A stretch of 64,000 nt of DNA from NCBI RefSeq assembly GCF_002902305.1, contig NZ_PPPX01000016.1, positions 365,272 through 429,271 on the forward strand. Direction: 5' to 3'. Position numbers and translations under genes: made by a program. Numbering within the stretch: position 1 is the stretch's first letter; each line of letters begins with the position of its first letter. The notes under the pieces were generated by a model. That model worked only from the letters and a program-made list of their open reading frames with translations, was not told the DNA's origin and searched no databases. Shown one piece after another: positions 1 to 8,555 of the stretch. Source of the DNA: Staphylococcus argensis. GTDB lineage: Bacteria; Bacillota; Bacilli; Staphylococcales; Staphylococcaceae.

Positions 1-501
1 TTGAGACACGTCTTCAAGCAAGGTATTGCTAACTTATCGATTCATCTTCGTACTCGCAAAGAGATGAGTAAAGTCGATGCCCATTGGGAATTGATTGAAG
101 CGATTAAAAGCTTGCGAGATGAGATTGCGCCGGATACGTTACTGACGATTAACGGTGATATTCCAGATAGACAGACTGGTCTTGAACTTGCCGAGAAATA
201 CGGTGTCGATGGTGTGATGATCGGTCGAGGTATCTTCCACAACCCATTTGCATTTGAAAAAGAACCCCGTGAACATAGCACAAAAGAATTATTAGATTTA
301 TTAAGACTCCATCTCACATTATTTGATAAATATTCAGCAAACACTGGTCGCCCATTCAAGAGTTTACGTCGATTCTTCAAGATATACGTACGCGGCATTA
401 GAGGTGCGAGCGGTTTGCGTCACGAATTAATGAGTACCAATTCTACTGATGAAGTGCGTAAGTTGTTAGATGAGTTCGAAGCGCAGATGGATGGAGAGTA
501 G
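1..501 (+). CDS. dus: tRNA-dihydrouridine synthase, C-terminal part (5' end outside window)
   Basis: This is the last 166 codons of a Dus-family enzyme, which reduces uridine to dihydrouridine in tRNA using FMN. The frame is open from base 1, so the true start lies upstream of the window. The visible part holds the TIM-barrel strands and phosphate-binding loops: HLRTRKE near residue 16, the TINGDIPD loop near residue 49 and the [12 protein letters not shown]-phosphate loop near residue 71, followed by the helical tRNA-binding domain. It is a chromosomal gene often found beyond the far end of SCC elements in coagulase-negative staphylococci. Truncation is only by the window edge. A strong hairpin terminator follows. 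Confidence 0.9.
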   Translation: MRHVFKQGIANLSIHLRTRKEMSKVDAHWELIEAIKSLRDEIAPDTLLTINGDIPDRQTGLELAEKYGVDGVMIGRGIFHNPFAFEKEPREHSTKELLDLLRLHLTLFDKYSANTGRPFKSLRRFFKIYVRGIRGASGLRHELMSTNSTDEVRKLLDEFEAQMDGE

Positions 502-529
502 AGAGGGAAAAATAGATACTAAGTATAAA

Positions 530-572
530 GTGCATCCTAAAATTAGAGTTTTGATCTAACTTTAGGATGCAC
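530..572. terminator. Rho-independent terminator after dus
   Basis: A 12-bp stem (GTGCATCCTAAA with TTTAGGATGCAC) is closed over a 19-nt loop and followed by a CTCTTTCGTCTTT tract. It sits 28 bases after the dus stop codon and could also end the minus-strand 53-aa ORF. Confidence 0.85.
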
Positions 573-612
573 TCTTTCGTCTTTCAGTGAATTTCAATTA
601 TTTATATATGTT

Positions 613-774
613 CTACTTCTTATTAGCGTAAGTATCCCAAGAGATAATTACAAGCATGTAAAATAAAATATAAACAATGAACCAAATATCTAAATGATCT
701 TGATGCAATTGCTTATATATTAAGAATAACATCACAACAGACATAATTAACTTCACAGAAAAACGTAACCACAT
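613..774 (-). CDS. Small two-helix membrane protein, 53 aa, unknown
   Basis: A short ORF not matching any family I recognise. It starts MWLRFSVKLIMSVVMLF and has two hydrophobic stretches, about residues 6-20 and 31-46, with a short polar link (KQLHQDHLD) and a positively charged end (ANKK). A GGGAG ribosome site lies about ten bases before the ATG. It follows the 364-aa gene on the same strand after a 45-base gap and may be cotranscribed with it. It could be a small membrane partner of that gene, but nothing beyond position supports this. It is too short to exclude a chance ORF, although the transmembrane pattern and ribosome site argue for a real gene. Confidence 0.5.
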   Translation of the reverse strand: MWLRFSVKLIMSVVMLFLIYKQLHQDHLDIWFIVYILFYMLVIISWDTYANKK

Positions 775-819
775 ATACTTTAAACTCCCACTTACCAGAT
801 AATCTTATACACATAGAGT

Positions 820-1914
820 TTAACTATTTTTAGAAATTATGTCATCTAAATATTTTTCAAAGTCTTTTAAACTTATGACATCACGTATTTTATCAATGAT
901 TTTATTAATACCTTTGGTATCTTCATTTAAGGCCGATACTATATTTCTCTCAGAAAGTGCAGCACTTTGATTTTTGAACTTATATATAGAAGATACAATA
1001 TCTTGCTTGTAGTTAATTTCCTCATTAATGCAATATTCTTCAAATAACTCTTCCCATTTATCTGCACTTCTCAGAATAATAATAACATCCTTATCTTTTT
1101 TAATTTTTTCAATAAGAATTTTAGCACTTAATTTACTACTTTCTAAATTATCTAAATTGCTTAACGAACCACTTTTAAATGAACGATATGGAATTAATTC
1201 AATATTAGCTACTTTTATTTTATCTAGTGCTTGTTCAAATTTTTCTTCAATATCCTTATTATTAGTATATTTTTTAGTTTCATCCATTTTGTCAAAAATT
1301 GATGTATAATGTTTGAGAGCATTTTTAAATAATGAATCTTTTCCTTCACTAAATACTTTCGAATAATATTTCGTAAAATAGTAGGCTACTATTTTAATGT
1401 CATCTTCTTTATGTTTATCCACAAATATATCAGCACTTTCATTAGATTCCTCGTACATTTTACGCAATGCTTTTATTTCCTTGTAAAGGACATTTTCTTT
1501 AGATAAAATATGATTTTGGTAAAATTCATGTAATTGTTCACCATTGTTTGTATCTCCTACATAAAATTCATTAGACACATCTTCGTTACTCTCATTTGTT
1601 CTTTCTTTTCGAATATACTCTCCTACTGTATCACAATTTTTCGATTCTTCAGTTTGGGTACGAGGATTAAGTAATCCAATTACCACTTTTGCCTTATCAA
1701 TATCCCCTAACACATGATTAGGTATACCCCAACGAAGTACCTTTCCGCTCTTGCTACTTTTCTTCTCTAATTGCTCATCTTTATGGTGTCCCCAAGAAAA
1801 CTTCTCTTTACTTTCAGGGTGTTCGTATAAGTAATGATATTTTTCAGCTTTTTCTTCTATATTTCCTCCATTGTTCCAAAATTCTTCTAATTCATTCCAT
1901 AAACTTTCACTCAT
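820..1914 (-). CDS. Unrecognised 364-aa protein, possible uracil-DNA-glycosylase-like fold
   Basis: I cannot assign this protein to a named family. It is acidic and lysine-rich, with no signal peptide or membrane segment, so it is probably cytoplasmic. Two segments recall the uracil-DNA-glycosylase superfamily: a hydrophobic strand ending VVIGLLNPRT near residue 78, in the place of the usual GxxPG loop, and IELIPYRSF near residue 240 followed by a buried strand DVIIILRSA near residue 279. The long middle part is helical and charged. The similarity is by eye only. The gene is very AT-rich compared with dus and the core genes, suggesting horizontal gain. It sits in the variable zone next to the SCC, where defence genes often gather. 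Confidence 0.6.
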   Translation of the reverse strand: MSESLWNELEEFWNNGGNIEEKAEKYHYLYEHPESKEKFSWGHHKDEQLEKKSSKSGKVLRWGIPNHVLGDIDKAKVVIGLLNPRTQTEESKNCDTVGEYIRKERTNESNEDVSNEFYVGDTNNGEQLHEFYQNHILSKENVLYKEIKALRKMYEESNESADIFVDKHKEDDIKIVAYYFTKYYSKVFSEGKDSLFKNALKHYTSIFDKMDETKKYTNNKDIEEKFEQALDKIKVANIELIPYRSFKSGSLSNLDNLESSKLSAKILIEKIKKDKDVIIILRSADKWEELFEEYCINEEINYKQDIVSSIYKFKNQSAALSERNIVSALNEDTKGINKIIDKIRDVISLKDFEKYLDDIISKNS

Positions 1915-1991
1915 ATCTCATCTCTCCTATACAATGGTTATCAAACGGTTCATACATCAAAAACCGCTTCACATACCCAGTTAAACAAATA

Positions 1992-2014
1992 AAGTGGACA
2001 ACAAATGTCCACTT
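1992..2014. terminator. Hairpin terminator between glycosyltransferase and 364-aa gene
   Basis: A perfect 9-bp stem AAGTGGACA / TGTCCACTT with a 5-base loop lies downstream of the glycosyltransferase stop codon on the minus strand. Confidence 0.65.
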
Positions 2015-2086
2015 AAAATTGCATGATAAGATTTAATATGATGTTGCACTAAAATCTCGATTTTAGTCATTAATCATTTACACCCA

Positions 2087-3970
2087 CTACTTCACCACTT
2101 CTACAAAGTCTTTGTTCGCAGTCATGAACAGTCCATCTTGCGTTACTAAGCGTGGCGTTGAATTTTTAGTATAAATAATATCCTTAATAGTCAATTTCTT
2201 ACCGACTTTAAGCGTTTGAACCGCTTCACCCATAAACGTGCGTGTATCATACAGTTTACATGCTTTAGTAATTTTCACTTTTTGAGGCACGTCAGTGATA
2301 TATTGATCTAAATTTGACGCATCAATCAACGCTACAAAGTCTTTATTTGCGGTCAAGATACTACCATCTTGTAATACGAGGCGTGGCGTGCCTTTGGACG
2401 TATGCTGTATATCCACCGCTTCGACTCTCGTTCCCGCCTCCACGGTATCAATAGGAACTTTGAACGCGATATCTTCATATCGTTTCACTTTCTTCAGTGT
2501 CATGAGCGGCCCTGGCACTTTTGTAAAATATTTATCACTCAAGTCCATTTTTTGTTGCGCTTTCTCTTTATTCATCAACTCAACTTTGAAATTTTGACGT
2601 TTCATCTGATAAAGGTCATTAAAACTAGGATATGACGCATACACGAGTGAAAATTCGCCTTTTCCATACTCGACACTTAAATTCAAATCTACAGTATCCA
2701 AATTTTTAAATGCTTCATGTGAAACATAAATTCTACTGTCGTTATATTCAAACGGCAACTCCGCTTCATTCGGCACATTGTTAATTTCAACCGCCTTCAC
2801 CGCTTGAATTTTAACATCATCAGCCCTAAAGACATGAATCACTTCATATTTCTCACCATCAATGACATGCGTCCCTTCATAAATTGGATAACAATCCACC
2901 GCAAGAGTTTCAAACCATTCATAAGACCGCGTAAGATTGCGATAAATCTTGCCATCTTGAATCGTAAATTTCCATCTTTTATACACGATATCTGATACGA
3001 AATTGATAAACGTTTCCTCATCCGCCTGATGATAAAATGTATGCAGTATTTCAAAAATCGGATCCGTGATTAGCTCCTTAACTTCAAAACCGCATTCACT
3101 CATTTTACGTTCGACTGCATCAAATATCTTATAAAACCCCGGTTTATCAGGTGATTTCACAAAAGTTCTCGTACGAAGAAAACGTGCAATGTAGTCCATC
3201 TCAAGCACTCGAGATAACGCCATGCGCTTAAGCTCTGAAGACATCTCCATGTCACAAGTTCGATTGAGAATCTCTAAATTCAATCTCGCTTTCTCTAACA
3301 TGGACGTTTGTTTAATCAACGAAACGTTCTCGTCATAGCGATTGACGTGATACATCGGTATCGTAGTCATCGTAATATCATTCACTTTAGAGAAGAGTTG
3401 GAAGAAAAATAACTTATCTTCTCCATACTTCATGTGTTCAAATTGAATGTCATTATCAACAACAAGCGCCCGTTTAAATAACTTTCCAGGTGGTCCCACA
3501 GCTCTAAAGATTTTCTCGATATCTTGTGGCTTTAAATGAGATTTATCTTTATAACTCGTAAATTTACCGTGATATCCCACACCTTTTGAAGTATGTTTGA
3601 AACTCTGACCTATACCGAAATCCGCGTCGTCAGCAATAACCTTCTCAACCATCTTAGGAAAGCCTTCCGTATCTAACCAGTCATCCGCATCCAATAATGT
3701 AATATATTTCCCGCGAGCCTCTTGAATTCCCACATTTCTTGGCTCAGCAGGACTCCCTGTATTCTCAGGTAATTGAATTAATCGAATAAAGTCATAGTCA
3801 TTTTCATAACTTTTAACAATCTCCACCGAACGATCAGTTGAACAGTCATCCACGAAGATAACCTCAATACTGTCTTTATCTATTTCTAAATTAATTAACG
3901 ATTCTATACACTGATTTAAGAATTTCTCCTTGTTATACACTGACACAATAATCGAAACGAGTTTAGTCAT
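2087..3970 (-). CDS. Family 2 glycosyltransferase with two C-terminal DUF5776 repeats (TarS-like)
   Basis: The protein begins with a GT-A domain: SIIVSVYNKEKFLNQCI, then VIFVDDCSTDRS, then a DADDWLD metal-binding motif near residue 93. This layout, a roughly 330-residue catalytic part followed by a long linker, resembles TarS/TarP-type wall-teichoic-acid GlcNAc transferases. The last 110 residues hold two copies of a DUF5776-like repeat, each with a (G/S)TPRLV.QDG..(L/M)TANKDFV core. Such repeats occur in staphylococcal envelope-linked proteins. No signal peptide is seen, so it should act on the cytoplasmic side. I start at the ATG at 3970, which has an AGAGGGG ribosome site; nine extra upstream codons are open. 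The acceptor sugar polymer is not shown by the sequence. Confidence 0.8.
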   Translation of the reverse strand: MTKLVSIIVSVYNKEKFLNQCIESLINLEIDKDSIEVIFVDDCSTDRSVEIVKSYENDYDFIRLIQLPENTGSPAEPRNVGIQEARGKYITLLDADDWLDTEGFPKMVEKVIADDADFGIGQSFKHTSKGVGYHGKFTSYKDKSHLKPQDIEKIFRAVGPPGKLFKRALVVDNDIQFEHMKYGEDKLFFFQLFSKVNDITMTTIPMYHVNRYDENVSLIKQTSMLEKARLNLEILNRTCDMEMSSELKRMALSRVLEMDYIARFLRTRTFVKSPDKPGFYKIFDAVERKMSECGFEVKELITDPIFEILHTFYHQADEETFINFVSDIVYKRWKFTIQDGKIYRNLTRSYEWFETLAVDCYPIYEGTHVIDGEKYEVIHVFRADDVKIQAVKAVEINNVPNEAELPFEYNDSRIYVSHEAFKNLDTVDLNLSVEYGKGEFSLVYASYPSFNDLYQMKRQNFKVELMNKEKAQQKMDLSDKYFTKVPGPLMTLKKVKRYEDIAFKVPIDTVEAGTRVEAVDIQHTSKGTPRLVLQDGSILTANKDFVALIDASNLDQYITDVPQKVKITKACKLYDTRTFMGEAVQTLKVGKKLTIKDIIYTKNSTPRLVTQDGLFMTANKDFVEVVK

Positions 3971-4294
3971 GTTGGTCCCCTCTCTTTTAATTCTCATGTT
4001 AGTTCATATCTTTGATGATAAGATGCGCTGTCTCGCTTCCCTTATGCCACCAACGATAAATTGATTGATTACACTTTAGCTATTTGAAAATGTTCAAAAT
4101 CATTCGATCCACTTAAATTAATCATAATATACGTAACCTTTAATGCAAGTAGTTTTTCTAAAAATTTTTCTATACATGCAACTTTAAAGTACTTAATTAA
4201 TTGAACTTATAAGTATTAATGCTGTAAATAAATGATAGCAAGCACAACGCTAGATCTACAAGAGAGGTTCTACTATTAAAAAAAGACATAATAA
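3971..4294. other. Gene-free stretch between glycosyltransferase and monooxygenase
   Basis: About 320 bases without a convincing ORF on either strand. It is AT-rich and should hold the glycosyltransferase promoter; I see no clear repeat or operator. Confidence 0.5.
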
Positions 4295-4335
4295 AAATAA
4301 CGAAGCCCAGCTACTCTCGTAGTCGCTTCGTTATT
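4295..4335. terminator. Terminator of the monooxygenase/quinone reductase operon
   Basis: A 12-bp stem AAATAACGAAGC / GCTTCGTTATTT with an A/T-rich tail lies just downstream of the LLM stop codon (minus strand). Confidence 0.85.
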
Positions 4336-4368
4336 TATCAAACCTACTGTTCAAATGAATTATTCGTC

Positions 4369-5355
4369 TTATTTAGTAATCAAAGAGGCGAGTGCTTTAT
4401 ATAGATTTTCCCGGGATGCTTCACCAAACTGTGTCGTCGTAATCATAAGCTCATCAATTGCTAATTCATTCGCCAAATGGGTTAACTTTTGTTTGAGTTC
4501 TTCAAATGTCCCTATCAATTGAGACTGTAAATAAGATTCTGCCATAAGTTGTTGTTGCTTACTTAATTTAATTTCATCAATATGATTCCAATCAACATTT
4601 TGAATCATACCAGCACTATTTAAATACTTAAGCATAGCTGCTTTTTTTAAATAGTGCACTTCTTCCTCTGTTTGGCCACCAATGACTGAAACACTGACAA
4701 TCATATTCTGATGTTGTTGATCTTGAGTCTCTTGACGATATGCTTTTACAGCTTTCTTCACATCATTCTGGTTAAATTGATAAGCATATACATAGGATAA
4801 TCCTTTCTGAGAAGCTAGACGTGCACTTTCAACGCTTGAGCCTAACACATACACAGGTGGTAACGGCACGCTTTGAGGTATCGCCCGAATTTGTGACAAT
4901 TCATTATTAATGACTTCGCTATGATAGGAATCATAATTAAATAATTCTATTAATTGGGCATCTAAATCATTCGCTTTATATGGTTGATTTGAACGGCGTA
5001 AAGCAAAAGCAGTGAGGCCGTCTGTACCAGGAGCACGTCCGATACCTAAATCAACACGATTAGGATAGAAAGCTTCCATTGTTTTAAATGACTCAGCAAT
5101 TCTTAACGGAGAATGGTTAGGGATCATTATCCCACCTGAACCTACCCGTAAATTTGATGTGACACTCAAGATTCTATTCATAATCGTTTCTGTAGCTGCA
5201 CTGGCCACCGTAGGCAAGTTATGATGTTCTGCAATCCAGTAACGTCGATAACCTAGTTTGTCGACACTCTTAGCTAGCTCTATTGTATGATTCAACGCAT
5301 TTCTATCGTGATCATTACCATCTACAGGAACTAAGTCTAGTACAGATAAATTCAT
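4369..5355 (-). CDS. Luciferase-like flavin monooxygenase (LLM class, MsnO8-type)
   Basis: A 328-aa single-domain TIM-barrel oxidoreductase of the bacterial luciferase superfamily, using reduced FMN. Typical landmarks are SVLDLVPV at the N-terminus, YWIAEHHN near residue 40, RVGSGGIMIPNHSPLRIAE near residue 70, and DLGIGRAPG near residue 101. It follows the quinone/flavin reductase gene with a 30-base gap, so the pair probably forms an operon in which the reductase-type protein and the monooxygenase act on the same stress or xenobiotic. The substrate is unknown. The length is normal for the family and no defect is visible. Confidence 0.85.
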   Translation of the reverse strand: MNLSVLDLVPVDGNDHDRNALNHTIELAKSVDKLGYRRYWIAEHHNLPTVASAATETIMNRILSVTSNLRVGSGGIMIPNHSPLRIAESFKTMEAFYPNRVDLGIGRAPGTDGLTAFALRRSNQPYKANDLDAQLIELFNYDSYHSEVINNELSQIRAIPQSVPLPPVYVLGSSVESARLASQKGLSYVYAYQFNQNDVKKAVKAYRQETQDQQHQNMIVSVSVIGGQTEEEVHYLKKAAMLKYLNSAGMIQNVDWNHIDEIKLSKQQQLMAESYLQSQLIGTFEELKQKLTHLANELAIDELMITTTQFGEASRENLYKALASLITK

Positions 5356-5385
5356 GTGATATTCACTCCTCTCAAATATCCATGA

Positions 5386-6051
5386 TTAATCTTCATCGAC
5401 GCCACCATTTAATAAGCCTTTAGCTGCAAGTTTAGTCATTAGTCGTGCATTACCTCTTCCTATATCACCCAATTGTGTTTCAAAGATTTGATTAATAAAT
5501 GTTTCAGTTTGATCTAAATAATGGTGTCTAGTTTCGTTACTGACTGCAGGTACAGCTGTGAAATACTGTTGAGCTATGTCTCGGAAACCTGTCATACCGA
5601 ATATATTATCCCATAAGATTTCGATGGCTTGATATTGTTGCGTTAATCCAATGTAAGGGTCTGCTGAACCAAATGTAAATAGTGAGAAGACGCGTTTATC
5701 TTTGAGTAAACCTTCCCCTTTTTTGTTATATGCAAAGCCTGAGATAAATACTTTGTCAAAATATCCTTTTAAGAAACCTGGAACAGAACCAAACCATACT
5801 GGAGAGATTGTGATAATCGTATCAGCCCATAGGACATCTTCTTGTTCACGTCTAACTTCTGGAGTGTATTCCTTTGTGACTGCTGCTTTTAAGTCTTCAC
5901 TTTCCATTGTTGCATTAAAGTTCATAGAGACTAAATCTTTTACTTTATACTCAGCCCCTTGTTTCTCAAGCGTTTCTACTGTACGATCTAAGATTGCTTT
6001 GTTGAAACTACCGTCATATGGATGTGCATAAACTACTAATACATTAGTCAT
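5386..6051 (-). CDS. NAD(P)H quinone reductase, flavodoxin-2 fold
   Basis: A 221-aa cytoplasmic flavoprotein of the NQO1/MdaB type. It opens with VLVVYAHPYDGSFNKAI, the FMN/FAD phosphate loop, and carries ADTIITISPVWFGSVPGFLKG near residue 76, the conserved active-site strand of this family, and FTFGSADPYIG near residue 126. These enzymes reduce quinones by two electrons and protect against electrophiles. The gene is first in a minus-strand pair with an LLM monooxygenase and is preceded by a site matching one beside the nearby HxlR regulator, so quinone- or electrophile-induced control is likely. Confidence 0.85.
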   Translation of the reverse strand: MTNVLVVYAHPYDGSFNKAILDRTVETLEKQGAEYKVKDLVSMNFNATMESEDLKAAVTKEYTPEVRREQEDVLWADTIITISPVWFGSVPGFLKGYFDKVFISGFAYNKKGEGLLKDKRVFSLFTFGSADPYIGLTQQYQAIEILWDNIFGMTGFRDIAQQYFTAVPAVSNETRHHYLDQTETFINQIFETQLGDIGRGNARLMTKLAAKGLLNGGVDED

Positions 6052-6111
6052 TCATATCCCTCTTTCTAACTATTGTTATTTCTATTTTGAACAAATATAT
6101 GGAATATGAAT

Positions 6112-6125
6112 AGTACTGTTTTTTT
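6112..6125 (-). promoter_or_regulatory. Candidate HxlR-family operator upstream of quinone reductase
   Basis: Read on the minus strand the site is AAAAAAACAGTACT, about 60 bases before the quinone reductase start. The same 14 bases occur at 6578-6591 in front of the 439-aa monooxygenase, in the same orientation relative to its gene. The match is seen directly; binding by the HxlR protein is inferred. Confidence 0.5.
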
Positions 6126-6187
6126 TAGTAGCTACTCCATTTTATAGTTGAATTATGAGGAAACAAGGAATATAGCGATCGAAATTT

Positions 6188-6508
6188 TTATAGATTTTCT
6201 TCTCCCCAATCATACATATACTTTAGTATAGGCTCGAATTTCTTCCCTAGTTCAGTTAGTGAGTACTCCACTTTAGGTGGAATTTCTTTATACACTTCAC
6301 GATGAACCAAACCATCTCTTTCAAGTTCGCGTAATTGTTTCGTTAGCATGGACTGGGTTAATTCTGGAAATGTACGATTGATTTCTCCAAAACGGCGAGG
6401 TGTTTCAGACACATACCATAGTAAGACTAACTTCCATTTTCCGCCTACTAGTTTTTGAACTTTTGCTAAACCACAATCATGTGAATATTCCATTTTATTC
6501 ATATCCAT
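6188..6508 (-). CDS. HxlR-family transcriptional regulator (redox-sensing type)
   Basis: A 106-aa winged-helix DNA-binding protein. The core reads VGGKWKLVLLWYV, then RFGEINRTFPELTQSMLTKQ and LVHREVYKEIPPKVEYSLT, which is the canonical HxlR/MarR-like fold. A single cysteine near the N-terminus (SHDCGLAK, residue 12) matches the position of the redox-active cysteine in YodB/HypR-type repressors that sense quinones, hypochlorite or diamide. It lies between a quinone reductase operon and a divergent monooxygenase gene, all plausible targets. No strong ribosome site precedes the ATG. It likely represses both neighbours; the inducing chemical is not shown. Confidence 0.85.
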   Translation of the reverse strand: MDMNKMEYSHDCGLAKVQKLVGGKWKLVLLWYVSETPRRFGEINRTFPELTQSMLTKQLRELERDGLVHREVYKEIPPKVEYSLTELGKKFEPILKYMYDWGEENL

Positions 6509-6577
6509 TCAGTAAAAAAATCGTTTAATTCAACTCCTGTTATTCTCCATTACTACTATAAAAGATACTAACTTCTT

Positions 6578-6591
6578 AAAAAAACAGTACT
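6578..6591 (+). promoter_or_regulatory. Candidate HxlR-family operator in divergent promoter region
   Basis: AAAAAAACAGTACT lies 74 bases before the 439-aa monooxygenase start, identical to 6112-6125 read on the other strand. Fifteen bases further on, a TACTGT half-site (6606-6611) forms a spaced inverted repeat with ACAGTA. Confidence 0.5.
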
Positions 6592-6664
6592 TGTTTTAAA
6601 TAAATTACTGTTATAACGTTAATGCATTATTAATTTAGCATAATCATTTAAGGAGTGAAATAAT

Positions 6665-7984
6665 ATGTCCTCATCTAAACAAATGATACTAGGTGCTCAA
6701 TGTACGAGCTATGGTGCTTCAAGTAGCGCTTGGAGAAATGAAGCAGCTGCCCCTGATCGTTTAACTAATTCAGATTCTATTATCGAATCTGTTAAAAAAG
6801 CTGAAGAAGGGAAATTCCACTTTATCTTTATGGCAGATCATCCTGCTTTAAGAGACGATATCTCAACTTCTTCACCTTCTAGTACGATCGATCCTATCGT
6901 CATTGCGAGTCAACTCGTACATGAAACAAATCACATCGGTATTGTTTTAACACAATCTACAACCTTTAACTATCCATATACTGTAGCTAGACAACTTAAA
7001 GCCCTTGATGTATTGAGTAATGGAAGAATGGGCTGGAATGCTGTTACGACAAATGATCCCCGAATTGGTGCAAATTACGGAGAAACTATTGCTCCACGTC
7101 AAGAGAGATATGCACGTGCACACGAATTTATCCAAACTGTACAAGCACTTTGGGGTAGCTTCGGTCAAAATGCTATGAAAATGGATAAAGAAAGAGGTAT
7201 ATTTGCAGATACTTCAGAGATAGAACCTATCTTTGCCCAAGGTCAATATGTCTCTTCAAGAGGTCCCCTTCCTATACCTGCCTCTCCACAAGGTCAACCT
7301 GTAATCTTCCAAGCAGGTGGAGGAGCAGAAGGTTTAGAACTGGCTGTAAATTATGCTTCAGGTATTTATTCCATCGCTTCAGACATTGAAAGTAGTCGCA
7401 TGCATCAAGCAGAGTTAAAGTTAATGGGGGAACGATTAGGTAAAAATACAGAGCATATCAATATATTTATGGGACTTATCGTTACAGTTGGAGATACATT
7501 TGAAGATGCATTAAATAAAAGAAGAACTATGCTAAACGAAACAGTTGGAGGCCTAGAAGATAAAGTGATGCATTTATCACAACTCGTTGGTCTTAACATT
7601 CCTTATAGCATGTTACATGAATCACTTCCAGAAGAGTGGTTAGCTATGCTAGAAGCTCACCCTTATCAACTCCATTCACAACGTGCAGTAAATCTATTTA
7701 AACAAGGTTATACTGTATTTGATGTTCTTGCACATGGCGTTACAGACTTTCACAGAACAATCATAGGGAGCCCAATTGATATTGCTGATGAGATGCAAGA
7801 ACTCTTCGAAGACGGTGGTTGTGACGGCTTTACTATTTCTCCTGACCGTTACTTCGATGGACTACCTGACTTTGTGGATAAAGTGATTCCAGAACTTCAA
7901 AAACGTGGACTTTACCATACTGAATACGAAGGTCACACACTTCGTGACCACTTAAACGTGCCTTATCAATATGGTCAGAATTAA
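6665..7984 (+). CDS. FMN-dependent monooxygenase, NtaA/SnaA/DszA family
   Basis: A 439-aa flavin-dependent monooxygenase of the two-component LLM branch that attacks nitrilotriacetate, pristinamycin or organosulphur compounds. Landmarks are FIFMADHPALRDD near residue 54, IDPIVIASQLVHETNHIG near residue 77, QLKALDVLSNGRMGWNAVT near residue 109 and GQPVIFQAGGGAEGLELA near residue 210. It needs a partner flavin reductase; the nearby quinone reductase is one possibility. The ATG has a good AAGGAGTG ribosome site. It is transcribed divergently from the HxlR regulator and shares an operator-like motif with the reductase operon. The natural substrate is unknown. Confidence 0.85.
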   Translation: MSSSKQMILGAQCTSYGASSSAWRNEAAAPDRLTNSDSIIESVKKAEEGKFHFIFMADHPALRDDISTSSPSSTIDPIVIASQLVHETNHIGIVLTQSTTFNYPYTVARQLKALDVLSNGRMGWNAVTTNDPRIGANYGETIAPRQERYARAHEFIQTVQALWGSFGQNAMKMDKERGIFADTSEIEPIFAQGQYVSSRGPLPIPASPQGQPVIFQAGGGAEGLELAVNYASGIYSIASDIESSRMHQAELKLMGERLGKNTEHINIFMGLIVTVGDTFEDALNKRRTMLNETVGGLEDKVMHLSQLVGLNIPYSMLHESLPEEWLAMLEAHPYQLHSQRAVNLFKQGYTVFDVLAHGVTDFHRTIIGSPIDIADEMQELFEDGGCDGFTISPDRYFDGLPDFVDKVIPELQKRGLYHTEYEGHTLRDHLNVPYQYGQN

Positions 7985-7996
7985 TAGTTGTAAAAT

Positions 7997-8038
7997 AGGG
8001 TCAGCTCACAAATTTCATATGAGCTGGCTCTACTTTTT
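7997..8038. terminator. Terminator after the 439-aa monooxygenase
   Basis: AGGGTCAGCTCA pairs with TGAGCTGGCTCT (one G-T pair and one mismatch) around an 11-base loop, followed by TACTTTTTTG. Confidence 0.8.
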
Positions 8039-8211
8039 TGATTAGAATTATCTTAGGAAAAAGGCATATTTTATTCAATTGGTTTACACTTCTACAAATT
8101 GCTCTAGAAAAGTAAGTTCATTTCCATTTGTATATCTATTGATAAATAAAGTTATTGATATCCAATCAATGTTATTAATCTAATACTTCTTATAAGATTA
8201 GTAATTTCTAA

Positions 8212-8231
8212 CATCACTTATGATAACTTTC
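8212..8231 (-). repeat. SCC attachment repeat, end distal to rlmH
   Basis: On the minus strand it reads GAAAGTTATCATAAGTGATG. The rlmH copy at 30241-30260 is GAAGCATATCATAAATGATG. They match at 16 of 20 positions in the same orientation, including the TATCATAA core. This is the direct repeat expected at both ends of an integrated SCC. Confidence 0.75.
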
Positions 8232-8232
8232 T

Positions 8233-8259
8233 GCGTATCGGTTAATGATGCGGTTTTTT
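8233..8259 (+). repeat. SCC terminal inverted repeat, end distal to rlmH
   Basis: It reads GCGTATCGGTTAATGATGCG followed by GTTTTTT and faces into the element. Read inward from rlmH on the other strand, the right end is GCATATCATAAATGATGCGG followed by TTTTT. The shared AATGATGCGGTTTTT block is the usual SCC end signature. Confidence 0.75.
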
Positions 8260-8333
8260 ATTTAACGCCTTTTTGTTATAAGTCTTAAAGAAATACTAAA
8301 CAAGTAAAATAATTTTTCTTAACTGAAACGAAA

Positions 8334-8374
8334 GAACGACAAATTCCATACTATTACATTGGAATTTGTCGTTC
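8334..8374. terminator. Terminator of the arsR-permease operon
   Basis: A perfect 15-bp stem GAACGACAAATTCCA / TGGAATTTGTCGTTC with an 11-base loop, 40 bases after the stop codon of the Cys-pair peptide on the minus strand. Confidence 0.8.
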
Positions 8375-8413
8375 ATTTATTTATTAGAAGCATATATTCT
8401 ACATACTTCTAAA

Positions 8414-8542
8414 TTAATTGTTACAACAATTATTATTGTCTTGCTGTTCTTTTTCATCTTTATCTTTCTTTTCTTCAATTTCTACCGAACAGCATGATTG
8501 ATCCTGAGGTTTCATTTTATTTAATACATCTTTAATTCCCAT
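8414..8542 (-). CDS. 42-aa peptide with two cysteine pairs
   Basis: A tiny hydrophilic protein with a Cys-Cys pair at residues 17-18 (QDQSCCSV) and another near the end (NNNCCNN), separated by a charged run of E, K and D. A GGGGGTGAGC ribosome site precedes the ATG. It starts 13 bases after the permease stop and is clearly the third gene of the arsR-permease operon. Paired cysteines are typical of thiol ligands for As(III) or other soft metals, so it may pass metalloid to the permease or buffer it, much as ArsD does for ArsA. I know no named family for it; the role is inferred from position and cysteines. Confidence 0.7.
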   Translation of the reverse strand: MGIKDVLNKMKPQDQSCCSVEIEEKKDKDEKEQQDNNNCCNN

Positions 8543-8555
8543 TAGCTCACCCCCT

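Noticed and set aside
1950..1985. AAAAACCGCTTCAC looked like a cassette end
   Set aside because: CCGCATCA is not present and no paired repeat is found nearby.
8385..8400. AGAAGCATATATTCTACA resembles the start of the SCC attachment repeat
   Set aside because: Only the first ten bases match; the TATCATAA core and the GATGCGG block are missing.
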